A DNA stretch of 64,000 nucleotides. It comes from Alteromonadaceae bacterium (GTDB taxonomy: Bacteria; Pseudomonadota; Gammaproteobacteria; Enterobacterales; Alteromonadaceae). Under the pieces are notes generated by a model. That model did no database searches. It saw only the letters and a program-made list of their open reading frames with translations, and was not told the DNA's origin. The stretch covers positions 1-64,000 of the forward strand of contig JABXHM010000030.1 of NCBI GenBank assembly GCA_013373625.1, in the 5' to 3' direction. Position 1 is the first letter of the stretch. Every line of letters begins with the position of its first letter. Below, piece after piece: positions 26,360 through 35,032 of the stretch. The position numbers and the translations under genes are program-made.

Positions 26360-29107
26360 TTGAATATCATCCAGGACTTAAACAGTACTGAATCACTTGT
26401 TCTCGATAACGGTCTACGGGTACTCGTCATTCATAAACCAGGCATCGACAACTGTTGTGTGTCTGTAAGCGTAAAAGCAGGTCATTTCTATGATCCCATG
26501 GAATGCCCGGGGCTTGCCCATTTATTAGAACACATGCTGTTCATGGGTAATACATACCAACCTAAACCCAATGCGATTAATGAACTGGCAGAGCAGTCCG
26601 GAGGTTCTATAAACGCGTGGACCGGCACTGAATTTACCAACTATCATTTTCAATCTCATGCCCAGGCTCTGCCTGAGCTATTGCCTGCATTTGCTGCAAT
26701 GTTATGTTCTCCGCTGTTTGAAACAGATAAAATAGCCGCCGAAATTGCCTCCATCGACGCTGAGTATAAATACAAGCGTAAAGATGATTTACGGCGTCTT
26801 TATCAAATTCATAAGGAAACCGCGAATCCTGCTCACCCGTTTACAAAATTTTCTGTCGGCAACGAACAAATTTTTAGTCGTTTTACCCTTACTGAGTTGC
26901 AGGCATTACTCAAACAATTCCACGGCAAACATTATTGCGCCAAAAATTTGACACTTTGTATTTATTCGCCCTTCAGCACTGATCAGTTAACCCCCTGGTT
27001 GGTCGATTCATTTGCCAGCATGTCTTCCGGCGAAGCGTCCTTTGTTGATTTGCCACCGCTTTACACAGCCGACCAACTGGGTGTACAAATTAATATCAAA
27101 CCATTGCAGTCCGCCCGTCGTCTGATTGTTACCTTTGCACTGCCCGCATTGCAGCTTGAAATAGACACTAAGCCACTGGATTTTATTAGCCATGTGCTGG
27201 GCGATGAAGGCGCTGGCAGTTTATTTGCTTATCTAAAAGCAAAAGGCTGGGCGACTAATTTGATTGCCGGCTCAGGTATCGAAGGTAAAACATTCAAAGA
27301 CTTCAATATAAATTTACAGTTGACCGACTCAGGATTAGCTAATCAGGATGGCATCATAAATGCCATATTTTATGCATTAAAATTACTTCAAACTGCCTGC
27401 GACGAAGATTGGCGGTTGCAGGAAAAAGCGAAACTTAATCAGTTGGCCCGCCAATATGATGATTCTCACAAACCATTACAAGCTATCAGCGACCTGGCTG
27501 AACTGCATCAGTATTTTGACTGGCACGATATCGCCAGGGCTTGTCAGCGTGAAGTATTAACTAAACAAAGCTTAGAAAGCGCGCTGAGCCACTTTCATCC
27601 GCAAAACCTCAGGCTCAAAGTAATAGCACCTGATATTGATACCGATCAGCGGTGTGCATATTACGATGCAGAATATGCCATGCAGCCCATCAGCAGTGAC
27701 AAGCTTGCAAGTTGGCACCATCCAAAAATTGTTAAAGCAATCTATTTGCCACCGCCTAACCCGTTTATCGGTGACAGTTACAGTTTAAGTAAGCTAGAAC
27801 AAAAGTATGCCCTGCCCCAACCTGTTGTCGCGACCAAAGGTATGGAGTTTTGGTTTTGCCAGGATCATCAGTTTGCCTTACCTAAAGGTGATATTTTTGT
27901 CTCATTTGACGTTCCGGCACTGGCTCAGAATATTCATCAAGTGGCCGCCAAGCGTTTATGGTTAGCGGCGGTTAACGATTACTTACAGGGCCAGTTTTAT
28001 CGTGCTGAAATTGCGGGGTTACATTATCGTATCTATGGCCACCAGGGTGGGTTTAGCCTGCATACCCGAGGGTTCAGTGCACAGCAGGGACAGTTGGTTA
28101 GTCGCTTAATTAATGCGATTGGAGAGTTTTCTCCGGATCCGCAAACTTTTCATCAGGTTCAACAAGTGCAGTGCCAGAGCTTGCACAACACCTTGTTGAA
28201 CAAGCCTATTAACCGACTCTTTTCTCGCCTCAGCGTGTTAATACAACGCAATACACACGCGCCTATCGATATGCTTGATGCGGTAGCCGGTTGTCAGTTT
28301 GACGATATAAAGGTTGTGCGCGACCGTGCTTTTGATTACTACCATATTGACGGACTCATTCACGGTAACTGGTCTGCCGATGCCGCTAAACGTATTATTG
28401 AGTCGGTAGATGCACAAACACCAAACGCAAAAGCGCCGCCATTATCGCGCCCTGTCGCTAATTTACCCTTGGGTAAAACACTCTATCATGAAGTCATTTG
28501 TGAACACGATGATGCGGCTATCGTGCTCTTTTTGCAGGCACCTAGCAATGATGTATGGGATGTCGCAATGTGCATGGTGTTGGAGCAGATGTTAGCCGGC
28601 GCATTTTTTAATACACTGCGCACCGAAAAACAACTCGGCTATATTGTGGGCACAGGTTATGTCACCCATAACCAACATCCTGGCATCGCATTCTACATTC
28701 AAAGCCCGAATAATTCCCCGCAGGTATTATTGGAGCACATTACCGCTTTTTTAAAGCAGCAAACCAGCGAAAGGGCTTTTTATCAAAACTACTGGCCACA
28801 CATTCAACGCAACTTACTAAAACAATTACAAGATGCTGATTTAAATCAGTCTATGCGTTCGCAACGAATATGGCAGAGTCTGGGAGCAAACGATCCGACG
28901 CTTAATCATAATTTACACGTTGCCAGTACCATTGAATCGATGCAATTTTCCGACATTGAGAATTACGCCAATGACATGAGTGTGAATCAAAGCTTTAAGC
29001 AGTTAGTTTTGTTTGCGCCAGGCAAATTTCCGTCAATTTCTGCGCCGCACGATGTGAGCATTGCCAATATCGCTGACTTTAAATCCAAAGTTGAGTTTTA
29101 CCTTTGA
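26360..29107 (+). CDS. M16 insulinase-family zinc peptidase (pitrilysin-like)
   Basis: A 915-residue protein of the insulin-degrading/pitrilysin group. The inverted zinc motif HxxEH is at His54-Leu-Leu-Glu57-His58 ('GLAHLLEHMLFMGN'), and Glu135 is the expected third ligand in 'SIDAEYKYKRKDD'. The middle and the inactive C-terminal M16 half ('EKQLGYIVGTGY') are complete. No signal peptide is evident, so it is likely cytoplasmic, unlike periplasmic protease III. It probably degrades small peptides. The start is a TTG with a poor ribosome-binding site; no ATG lies near, so the N-terminus is somewhat uncertain. Confidence 0.9.
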   Translation: MNIIQDLNSTESLVLDNGLRVLVIHKPGIDNCCVSVSVKAGHFYDPMECPGLAHLLEHMLFMGNTYQPKPNAINELAEQSGGSINAWTGTEFTNYHFQSHAQALPELLPAFAAMLCSPLFETDKIAAEIASIDAEYKYKRKDDLRRLYQIHKETANPAHPFTKFSVGNEQIFSRFTLTELQALLKQFHGKHYCAKNLTLCIYSPFSTDQLTPWLVDSFASMSSGEASFVDLPPLYTADQLGVQINIKPLQSARRLIVTFALPALQLEIDTKPLDFISHVLGDEGAGSLFAYLKAKGWATNLIAGSGIEGKTFKDFNINLQLTDSGLANQDGIINAIFYALKLLQTACDEDWRLQEKAKLNQLARQYDDSHKPLQAISDLAELHQYFDWHDIARACQREVLTKQSLESALSHFHPQNLRLKVIAPDIDTDQRCAYYDAEYAMQPISSDKLASWHHPKIVKAIYLPPPNPFIGDSYSLSKLEQKYALPQPVVATKGMEFWFCQDHQFALPKGDIFVSFDVPALAQNIHQVAAKRLWLAAVNDYLQGQFYRAEIAGLHYRIYGHQGGFSLHTRGFSAQQGQLVSRLINAIGEFSPDPQTFHQVQQVQCQSLHNTLLNKPINRLFSRLSVLIQRNTHAPIDMLDAVAGCQFDDIKVVRDRAFDYYHIDGLIHGNWSADAAKRIIESVDAQTPNAKAPPLSRPVANLPLGKTLYHEVICEHDDAAIVLFLQAPSNDVWDVAMCMVLEQMLAGAFFNTLRTEKQLGYIVGTGYVTHNQHPGIAFYIQSPNNSPQVLLEHITAFLKQQTSERAFYQNYWPHIQRNLLKQLQDADLNQSMRSQRIWQSLGANDPTLNHNLHVASTIESMQFSDIENYANDMSVNQSFKQLVLFAPGKFPSISAPHDVSIANIADFKSKVEFYL

Positions 29108-29287
29108 ACAAAATGCGACCACTAAAGATGCTTAAACAAGCAGGGTTGTAGAAGAATTACACAAGCGCTTTTGTACGACAAAAAAAACCTTGTAGATCAC
29201 CTGCATATTGGGCATATTGGGTATGGATAGAAGGGATGCTAACCACTTTAAATTACAATAATATAAGGCATACATTGCCAAAGGTGT

Positions 29288-32200
29288 ATGGTGCGCTCAA
29301 CCCACGTAATGACAGCAACACTACTGACAGTAGTGTTTATAATTTTTGCCCGTATAGCGATAGCTGCAACGGCGCTTAGTGATATTCGCTTCAACGAATA
29401 CACACGTGAAGATGGTATTACTGACCATACAATAATGTCGATCGTGGAAGATCAGCACGGTTTTTTGTGGGTAGGTTCAGTAGACGGTCTTTACCGCTTC
29501 GATGGGTACAATTTCAAGCACTATCGCCACTCATCTCAATACGAAAACTCAATTCCGCCTGGTTTTGCACGCGCGATGTTTTTATCTTCAACAGGTGAAC
29601 TCTGGATCGGCACCTACTCTGGCTTGGCAAAATATCAGCCAGAGACTGATGACTTTAAAGTATACAACAGCGAAAACTCCCTGATCAGAAATGATGATAT
29701 ATGGTCCATCAGCGAAGATAATCAGGGCAATATTCTTGTCGCCGACACGTCGAACATTTATTCCATAGATGCACAAAACGAAAGCCTGTCATTGCTCGAC
29801 GATCGTATAGACTTTCCAGACGATATTAATATCATCCGTAATGAGCCGACTCGGATCTGGATTGGCACATACGCGTCGGGGGCTTTTATATACGATAAAA
29901 AGCGTCGACAACTGTTCTCTTTGGAAACCGTCAATCCATGGGGCATTAATGTTACAGCCACATCCGTATACGATATTAAGGTAATTGACGGTAAATACTG
30001 GCTGGCTACGAATGACGGTATCTGGGTTATCAATAACCAGGGCGAAACAGTACGAAATATTAATACTGACTCATACCCGCAATTAATTAATTCTACCGTG
30101 CGGGCTATTCAGGAAATTGAAGAAGGCTTGATTTGGTTTGGCACTGAAGACGGATTGGGAATCTACAACCTCGTTAAAGATAAACTTACCGTTTTGGGTA
30201 AAGATACGCAAAGTCTAACCTATTTAAGTAACCAGTTTATTCGTCACATTTACCCAGACTCAAGTGGCTCCATTTGGCTGGCAACGTTTGAAGGTTTATA
30301 TCGTCACAACCCAGCGACTAACTCATTACGATTATATGCGCATGCCGGCAGTGCTTCTGCAAATAACGGCTCAGAACGAATCTGGGCTATTGACGAAGAC
30401 AGTAGCGGTAATCTTTGGATTGCTACACAAAGTGCCGGGCTGGGCCGATTTAATTTATCTAACAACACGCTCGACTACTTTATCACCGATCATCCAAATC
30501 AAATATGGGATATGGTGATTGACCAACAAGACTATATCTGGCTCGCAACCTCCAAAGGAATTGAACTCTATACCGAGCGCAATGGCGAAATGGTTTTGGT
30601 AGAACGGTTTATGAATGGCATGATCGTAGATGTTATTCATTATGATGGGCGCAGCATCTGGTTCTGGACTCAGGAAAACGGTTTAGTTTCAATAGAACCT
30701 GCAACAGATAATAGTAAGGACTCTCTTAGTTCAAGTTTTAAATATGAAGTAAAGAATCATCCTGACAAGCTAAAGAGTTCAATCTATTCACCAATTTACA
30801 CCGATAACGATGGAAACCTTTGGCTGACCACTCAGGGCAAGCTAAAGATTTTCAGTCCAGACCTAAATAAGGTCGTTAGCACTATAAGCCTTAAAATTGA
30901 CAAAACCAAAGACGCATCACCGGTAAAATCGGTTTATGAGTGGGGTAATTACTATTGGCTGACTACACACATCTCCGGGATATTTCAGCTCGATAAAGAT
31001 ACCTTAAAGCCGATCAATCACTATTCATTGGATTTTTATGGCAATGTACTATCGGCAATTGGTCTTAAAGACTCTATATGGATGGCTTCAGACACCGAGA
31101 TCAGGCAGATAACCCTGCCGGATGTGGAGTTTGACATCACACTTACTGAGCAAAAGCTTGAGTATAATAGTTATTCAGAAGGTGCTATTGCCAGTACCAG
31201 TGACAATGCGTTAGTTTTTGGCGGCGGTAAAGGCTTTCATTATTTTTACCCGGAGTTTTTAGCGTTTGACGAATTTAACGATATACCGTCAAGAATACCG
31301 CAAGTGTTTTCGTTACGTATATTTGGCAAAGAGCAAAAATTTAGGTCGAGCACTGGTACCGATTTATTAGATAAACCCCTGTACCTCAAAGATTCGCTTA
31401 CCCTTGCTTACACCGATTCGCGCTTCAGTCTTGGCTTTGGCGTCGTTAATGCAGTATCACCACAAACGGTCAAATACCGTTACAAACTCACAGGCTGGGA
31501 TCACAACTGGACCGAAGCGGGAGCGGAACGTAAAGCATTTTATAATAACGTCTCGTTTGGTGACTATGTATTTGAAGTGCAAGCAAAAGAAGATGGTAAA
31601 ATGTGGTCGCCATCACGTAAACTAACGTTAACCGTTTTGCCTCCACCTTGGCTGCACCCTGCTGCACTGATTTTTTATGGCTTTTTTGCTGCCGTAATTA
31701 CCTTATATGTGGTTCGACAATATCATATGCGTCGCCGGCAACGCATTGCCATTTCAGAATCTGAAGAGCGCCTTAAACTTACGCTTTGGAGCAGTGGCGA
31801 TGAATTATGGGACTGGGATGTGTACCGTGGTCAGGTGTATCGTTCCAATACCTGGGGTACTCTGGACTTTCCTCAGGATGATATCCGCACAAGCAGTGGC
31901 TATGAGGCCAATATTCATGTTCATGATTTAAAGCGTGTTCAGGAAGCTTTAAAAGAACATCTTGATGGTAAATCAGACTTTTTCGAACTTGCGTACCGTG
32001 CTAAAACCTTTAATAACTCATGGGTATGGATTCTGGACCGCGGCAAAGTAGTGCAGCGCGATCACAACAATGAGCCGATCCGAATGACCGGAACGCTGAA
32101 AAATATCCAGCATTTAAAAGATGCTGAAGAACAGCTAAACCTGTTTAAACGGTCAATTGAAAATATCTCTGAAGGGGTATTTATAACCGATACTAAATTC

Positions 32201-33817
32201 CGTTTTATATCGGTGAACAATGCCTATTGTAAATATACTGGCGAAACTCGCGATCAGGCGCTGGCTACATACCTGTACTTTCACCAGTATCCCGATGCAT
32301 TTACCGAAGAAATCAAGAAAACCCTTCGGGTAAAAGGTAACTGGAGCGGAGAAGTAGAAAGTAACCGGGTAAACGGTGAACGCTATGAAATAGAGCTCAA
32401 TATCGATGCCGTACATGATGATGATGGCCGTATATCACATTTTGTTGGGGTATTTTCTGATATTACTTCGCGCAAGAGCACCGAAAAAGAACTGCTAAAG
32501 CTGGCTAATTCTGACCCGCTTACCGAACTGCCTAACCGCTCCTTTTTCCAGGCCAGTCACAATAATCTGGTCCGTAAAGGCACCCCCCATGCATTGCTAT
32601 GCCTGGATATGGATAACTTTAAAAAGATAAATGACTCCTTAGGTCACCAAACCGGCGATATATTAATTAAACAAGTCGCTAAGCGCATCCAGCGCATGAC
32701 CAATAATAACTCAACCTGTTATCGACTCGGTGGTGATGAATTCAGCGTATTAATGGAAGATTTTTCAGATATCCATACCATTACTCATTTCGCTCAAAAC
32801 GTGTTAAATACACTCTCGAGGCCGTTTATTATTAATAAACAAGAGTTTGTACTCGGCGCCAGTATTGGTATTGCTTTGTATCCGGAAGATGGCTCTTCAC
32901 CACAGGAAATGCTTAAAAACGCCGATACCGCAATGTATTTTGCCAAGAATAACGGCGGCAACAGTTACCAGTTCTTCAGTGGCGAAATGAATCAGAATGC
33001 GGTGCGTCAGTTACAAATTGAAAATCTCATTCGCCAAGGTATCAAAGACGATCTGTTTACCGTGTTTTATCAGCCCAAGGTAGATATAACGACAGGTAAG
33101 CTGGTTAGTATGGAAGCCTTGGTACGATTTGAGCATCCAAACAAAGGTATAGTGAGCCCGGGTCAGTTTATTCCGCTAGCCGAGCAAACCGGTCAAATTA
33201 TCGAAATCGGTGAGCAGGTACTACGCAAAGCCTGCGAAGACACCAAACGTTGGGTAAAAGCGGGCTTATTTAATGGTCGTGTCGCGGTCAATATTTCAGC
33301 TAAGCAATTCGAAATGCCAGACCTGGATGATCGCATTGAACAAGTTTTGCGACAAGTGGGTTTATCGCCTCTTCACCTGGAGTGTGAAATTACCGAAGGT
33401 ACGCTGATGGCGAATCCCGAAGAAGGCCTGAGAATGATGCAACGACTCCGTGACCGCGGTATTCATCTGGCATTAGACGACTTTGGTACAGGCTACTCCT
33501 CGTTGGCATATTTAAAGAAATTCCCACTCAACACGCTTAAAATAGATAAAGCGTTCATTGATGATATTGCAGAGAGTAATGTCGATCGTCATATGGCCGC
33601 GGCTATCATCAACATTGCTCATAACCTTGGTCTTAAGGTGGTTGCTGAAGGGGTAGAATACGAGGAGCAATTGAATATTCTGCGCCGTTATGATTGTGAG
33701 ATGCTACAAGGTTTCTTATACAGTAAACCATTAAACGCTGAGCGCTTTGAAAAACTTTTAAAAGAAAACAGCTTGTTGCATAAAATTATCAACAAGGTCT
33801 CTCCCAATAAGCAGTAA
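29288..33817 (+). CDS. periplasmic beta-propeller/PAS/GGDEF/EAL signalling protein
   Basis: A 1509-residue membrane sensor. A signal sequence is followed by about a dozen two-component propeller repeats ('EDQHGFLWVGSVDGLYRFDG' is typical), then a Y_Y_Y domain ('PQTVKYRYKLTGWDHNW'), one membrane helix near 790-813, two PAS/PAC units, a GGDEF domain with the intact motif RLGGDEF (Gly1148-Glu1151) and an EAL domain with 'MEALVRFEHP' (Glu1276) and 'DDFGTGYSS'. Both cyclase and phosphodiesterase motifs look functional, so it may set c-di-GMP level either way in response to an external, probably carbohydrate-like ligand; this ligand type is inferred from hybrid two-component relatives. It is monocistronic. 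Confidence 0.93.
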   Translation: MVRSTHVMTATLLTVVFIIFARIAIAATALSDIRFNEYTREDGITDHTIMSIVEDQHGFLWVGSVDGLYRFDGYNFKHYRHSSQYENSIPPGFARAMFLSSTGELWIGTYSGLAKYQPETDDFKVYNSENSLIRNDDIWSISEDNQGNILVADTSNIYSIDAQNESLSLLDDRIDFPDDINIIRNEPTRIWIGTYASGAFIYDKKRRQLFSLETVNPWGINVTATSVYDIKVIDGKYWLATNDGIWVINNQGETVRNINTDSYPQLINSTVRAIQEIEEGLIWFGTEDGLGIYNLVKDKLTVLGKDTQSLTYLSNQFIRHIYPDSSGSIWLATFEGLYRHNPATNSLRLYAHAGSASANNGSERIWAIDEDSSGNLWIATQSAGLGRFNLSNNTLDYFITDHPNQIWDMVIDQQDYIWLATSKGIELYTERNGEMVLVERFMNGMIVDVIHYDGRSIWFWTQENGLVSIEPATDNSKDSLSSSFKYEVKNHPDKLKSSIYSPIYTDNDGNLWLTTQGKLKIFSPDLNKVVSTISLKIDKTKDASPVKSVYEWGNYYWLTTHISGIFQLDKDTLKPINHYSLDFYGNVLSAIGLKDSIWMASDTEIRQITLPDVEFDITLTEQKLEYNSYSEGAIASTSDNALVFGGGKGFHYFYPEFLAFDEFNDIPSRIPQVFSLRIFGKEQKFRSSTGTDLLDKPLYLKDSLTLAYTDSRFSLGFGVVNAVSPQTVKYRYKLTGWDHNWTEAGAERKAFYNNVSFGDYVFEVQAKEDGKMWSPSRKLTLTVLPPPWLHPAALIFYGFFAAVITLYVVRQYHMRRRQRIAISESEERLKLTLWSSGDELWDWDVYRGQVYRSNTWGTLDFPQDDIRTSSGYEANIHVHDLKRVQEALKEHLDGKSDFFELAYRAKTFNNSWVWILDRGKVVQRDHNNEPIRMTGTLKNIQHLKDAEEQLNLFKRSIENISEGVFITDTKFRFISVNNAYCKYTGETRDQALATYLYFHQYPDAFTEEIKKTLRVKGNWSGEVESNRVNGERYEIELNIDAVHDDDGRISHFVGVFSDITSRKSTEKELLKLANSDPLTELPNRSFFQASHNNLVRKGTPHALLCLDMDNFKKINDSLGHQTGDILIKQVAKRIQRMTNNNSTCYRLGGDEFSVLMEDFSDIHTITHFAQNVLNTLSRPFIINKQEFVLGASIGIALYPEDGSSPQEMLKNADTAMYFAKNNGGNSYQFFSGEMNQNAVRQLQIENLIRQGIKDDLFTVFYQPKVDITTGKLVSMEALVRFEHPNKGIVSPGQFIPLAEQTGQIIEIGEQVLRKACEDTKRWVKAGLFNGRVAVNISAKQFEMPDLDDRIEQVLRQVGLSPLHLECEITEGTLMANPEEGLRMMQRLRDRGIHLALDDFGTGYSSLAYLKKFPLNTLKIDKAFIDDIAESNVDRHMAAAIINIAHNLGLKVVAEGVEYEEQLNILRRYDCEMLQGFLYSKPLNAERFEKLLKENSLLHKIINKVSPNKQ

Positions 33818-34382
33818 CCACCGGTTAAGTTAAAGACCTTCAGTAGCTAAATAAGGCAAGATTGTGGTTACTTCTGGCGCCTTGGGGTAATGATAGCTGA
33901 CCCGCTTCCCTCCCAACAAGATATCCCCTGAGCAGGCCTTACAGGCATTATTTATCGGTAACCGCCACCAAGCTATCAACTATCCGTAATCACCGAGCAG
34001 CTTGCCTATCAACGCGCAGTGTACCCATCTCATTACGAACACAGCTTCCTCCCTAACTCTAAAGCTCAACACAAGCCAACCAATTGATTTGATATCGTCC
34101 GAGAAAATAGTAAAGCCAGTTAATTTACAATTTATCTGCGGTTAATACTCCTAACCGATTAAAATTTAAATATTTTTAGCATTATAGAGAATGCTTATTC
34201 CCCAACTTGGCATCAAATTTATGAATACTTTTTGTAAATGAGATTAAATATTGAGCATACCAAGACAACATTTTCCTTTAAACGGCAGATAAATGCACAG
34301 TGCGGCAAATTTATGTAGCAACGTTTTTTTGACGCTTATCCGTAATTAACTCTAAGCAATTGATATTTATATACTTTAAAGT
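33818..34382. other. gene-poor AT-rich intergenic stretch
   Basis: After the GGDEF/EAL gene, about 565 bp hold no open frame of convincing length on either strand. The first half is of mixed composition; the second (from about 34110) is strongly AT-rich and leads to the sigma-54-type promoter at 34383. No terminator, tRNA or inverted repeat of note was found. An upstream activating sequence for the sigma-54 promoter could lie here but no palindrome could be pinned down by eye. Confidence 0.5.
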
Positions 34383-34399
34383 TTGGCACGCTGTTCGCA
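34383..34399 (+). promoter_or_regulatory. candidate sigma-54 promoter
   Basis: TTGGCACGCTGTTCGCA fits the sigma-54 consensus: GG and GC are separated by exactly 10 bases, the -24 half TTGGCACG is perfect, and the -12 half TCGCA differs by one base from TTGCA. Transcription would begin near 34411, about 60 bases before the small ORF at 34473. Confidence 0.6.
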
Positions 34400-34472
34400 T
34401 TAGACTAATTGACAATAAAATTTGTCGGCAGTTTTGTTTTGTTTGTTTTGTTATAATAACGAGGATAGAAAA

Positions 34473-34625
34473 ATGTTGAAAGCATACGCAGTGGCATTAG
34501 TAATTTCTACAGCAGCACCTGTAGCCGATAAGCAAGAAGGCGCACAGAAAGCACCTGTACAGAAAAAAGAAGTAGCAACTGAGACTCAACAGTATAAGCC
34601 AAAAACTAGCGCTGCTCGCATTTAA
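34473..34625 (+). CDS. small probably exported peptide, 50 aa
   Basis: An ATG at 34473 with a good upstream AACGAGGA ribosome-binding site starts a 50-codon gene. The first about 18 residues (MLKAYAVALVISTAAPVA) resemble a short signal sequence; the remaining about 30 are hydrophilic and rich in Lys, Gln, Ala and Thr. It sits alone between a sigma-54-type promoter and a clear terminator, which together argue for a real transcription unit. I recognise no family. It could be a secreted or membrane-attached peptide. Confidence 0.65.
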   Translation: MLKAYAVALVISTAAPVADKQEGAQKAPVQKKEVATETQQYKPKTSAARI

Positions 34626-34650
34626 GCGGTTAGTAAAGAATTCTTAAAAA

Positions 34651-34671
34651 GGAGCACTGGCTCCTTTTTTT
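34651..34671. terminator. bidirectional terminator
   Basis: GGAGC-ACTG-GCTCC is followed by seven T on the plus strand and preceded by five A, so it can end the small peptide transcript rightward and the small membrane-protein transcript leftward. The stop codon of the latter lies inside the A/T tract. Confidence 0.85.
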
Positions 34672-34867
34672 ATGCCTGCAAATAGGCGTTATTAAAGCCA
34701 CAATCCCTCCTGAATCGCATATGCCGGCTAATAGCAAACATTGGCCATACCAACGGACCCAAGAGTAATCCTACAATCGCCCATTGCCGCGCAGATAAAC
34801 CCGATTTAATGGCTTCGACATAGTAGTAACAACTGCTTGCCAGGCAAACTATAAATATCGTCAACAT
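34670..34867 (-). CDS. small inner-membrane protein, 65 aa
   Basis: A 65-residue protein with two hydrophobic segments: 'MLTIFIVCLASSCYYYVEA' at the N-terminus and 'WAIVGLLLGPLVWPMFAISR' later, joined by 'GLSARQWA', then a basic C-terminal tail (RHMRFRR). An upstream TTG (34879) is in frame, but the ATG is chosen. The 'GLLLGPLVWPMF' pattern recurs in short membrane proteins of unknown role that I have seen in related bacteria. Convergent with the small peptide gene; they share a terminator. Confidence 0.6.
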   Translation of the reverse strand: MLTIFIVCLASSCYYYVEAIKSGLSARQWAIVGLLLGPLVWPMFAISRHMRFRRDCGFNNAYLQA

Positions 34868-34990
34868 TTTGACACTCAATTAATTCGAAATGACTTTTGC
34901 GCAAATTGCAAAATATTGAAACAGTAAACGGGCGTGAATTTTACTTATATTTGCATAGAAAACCACCGTTTTTACGGCTTAAAGCAAAAA

Positions 34991-35012
34991 AACCGGGCTA
35001 AGCCCGGTTTTT
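34991..35012. terminator. terminator after fadJ, probably bidirectional
   Basis: AACCGGGC-TAA-GCCCGGTT has an 8-bp perfect stem, with a run of A on its left and T on its right. It follows the fadJ stop by about 20 bases on the minus strand. Confidence 0.85.
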
Positions 35013-35032
35013 AACTATTTGGTTACATTGTA

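Noticed and set aside
34408..34457. TTGACA and TATAAT upstream of the small peptide as a sigma-70 promoter
   Set aside because: The two boxes are about 37 bases apart and the TATAAT directly abuts the ribosome-binding site, so they cannot work as a pair.
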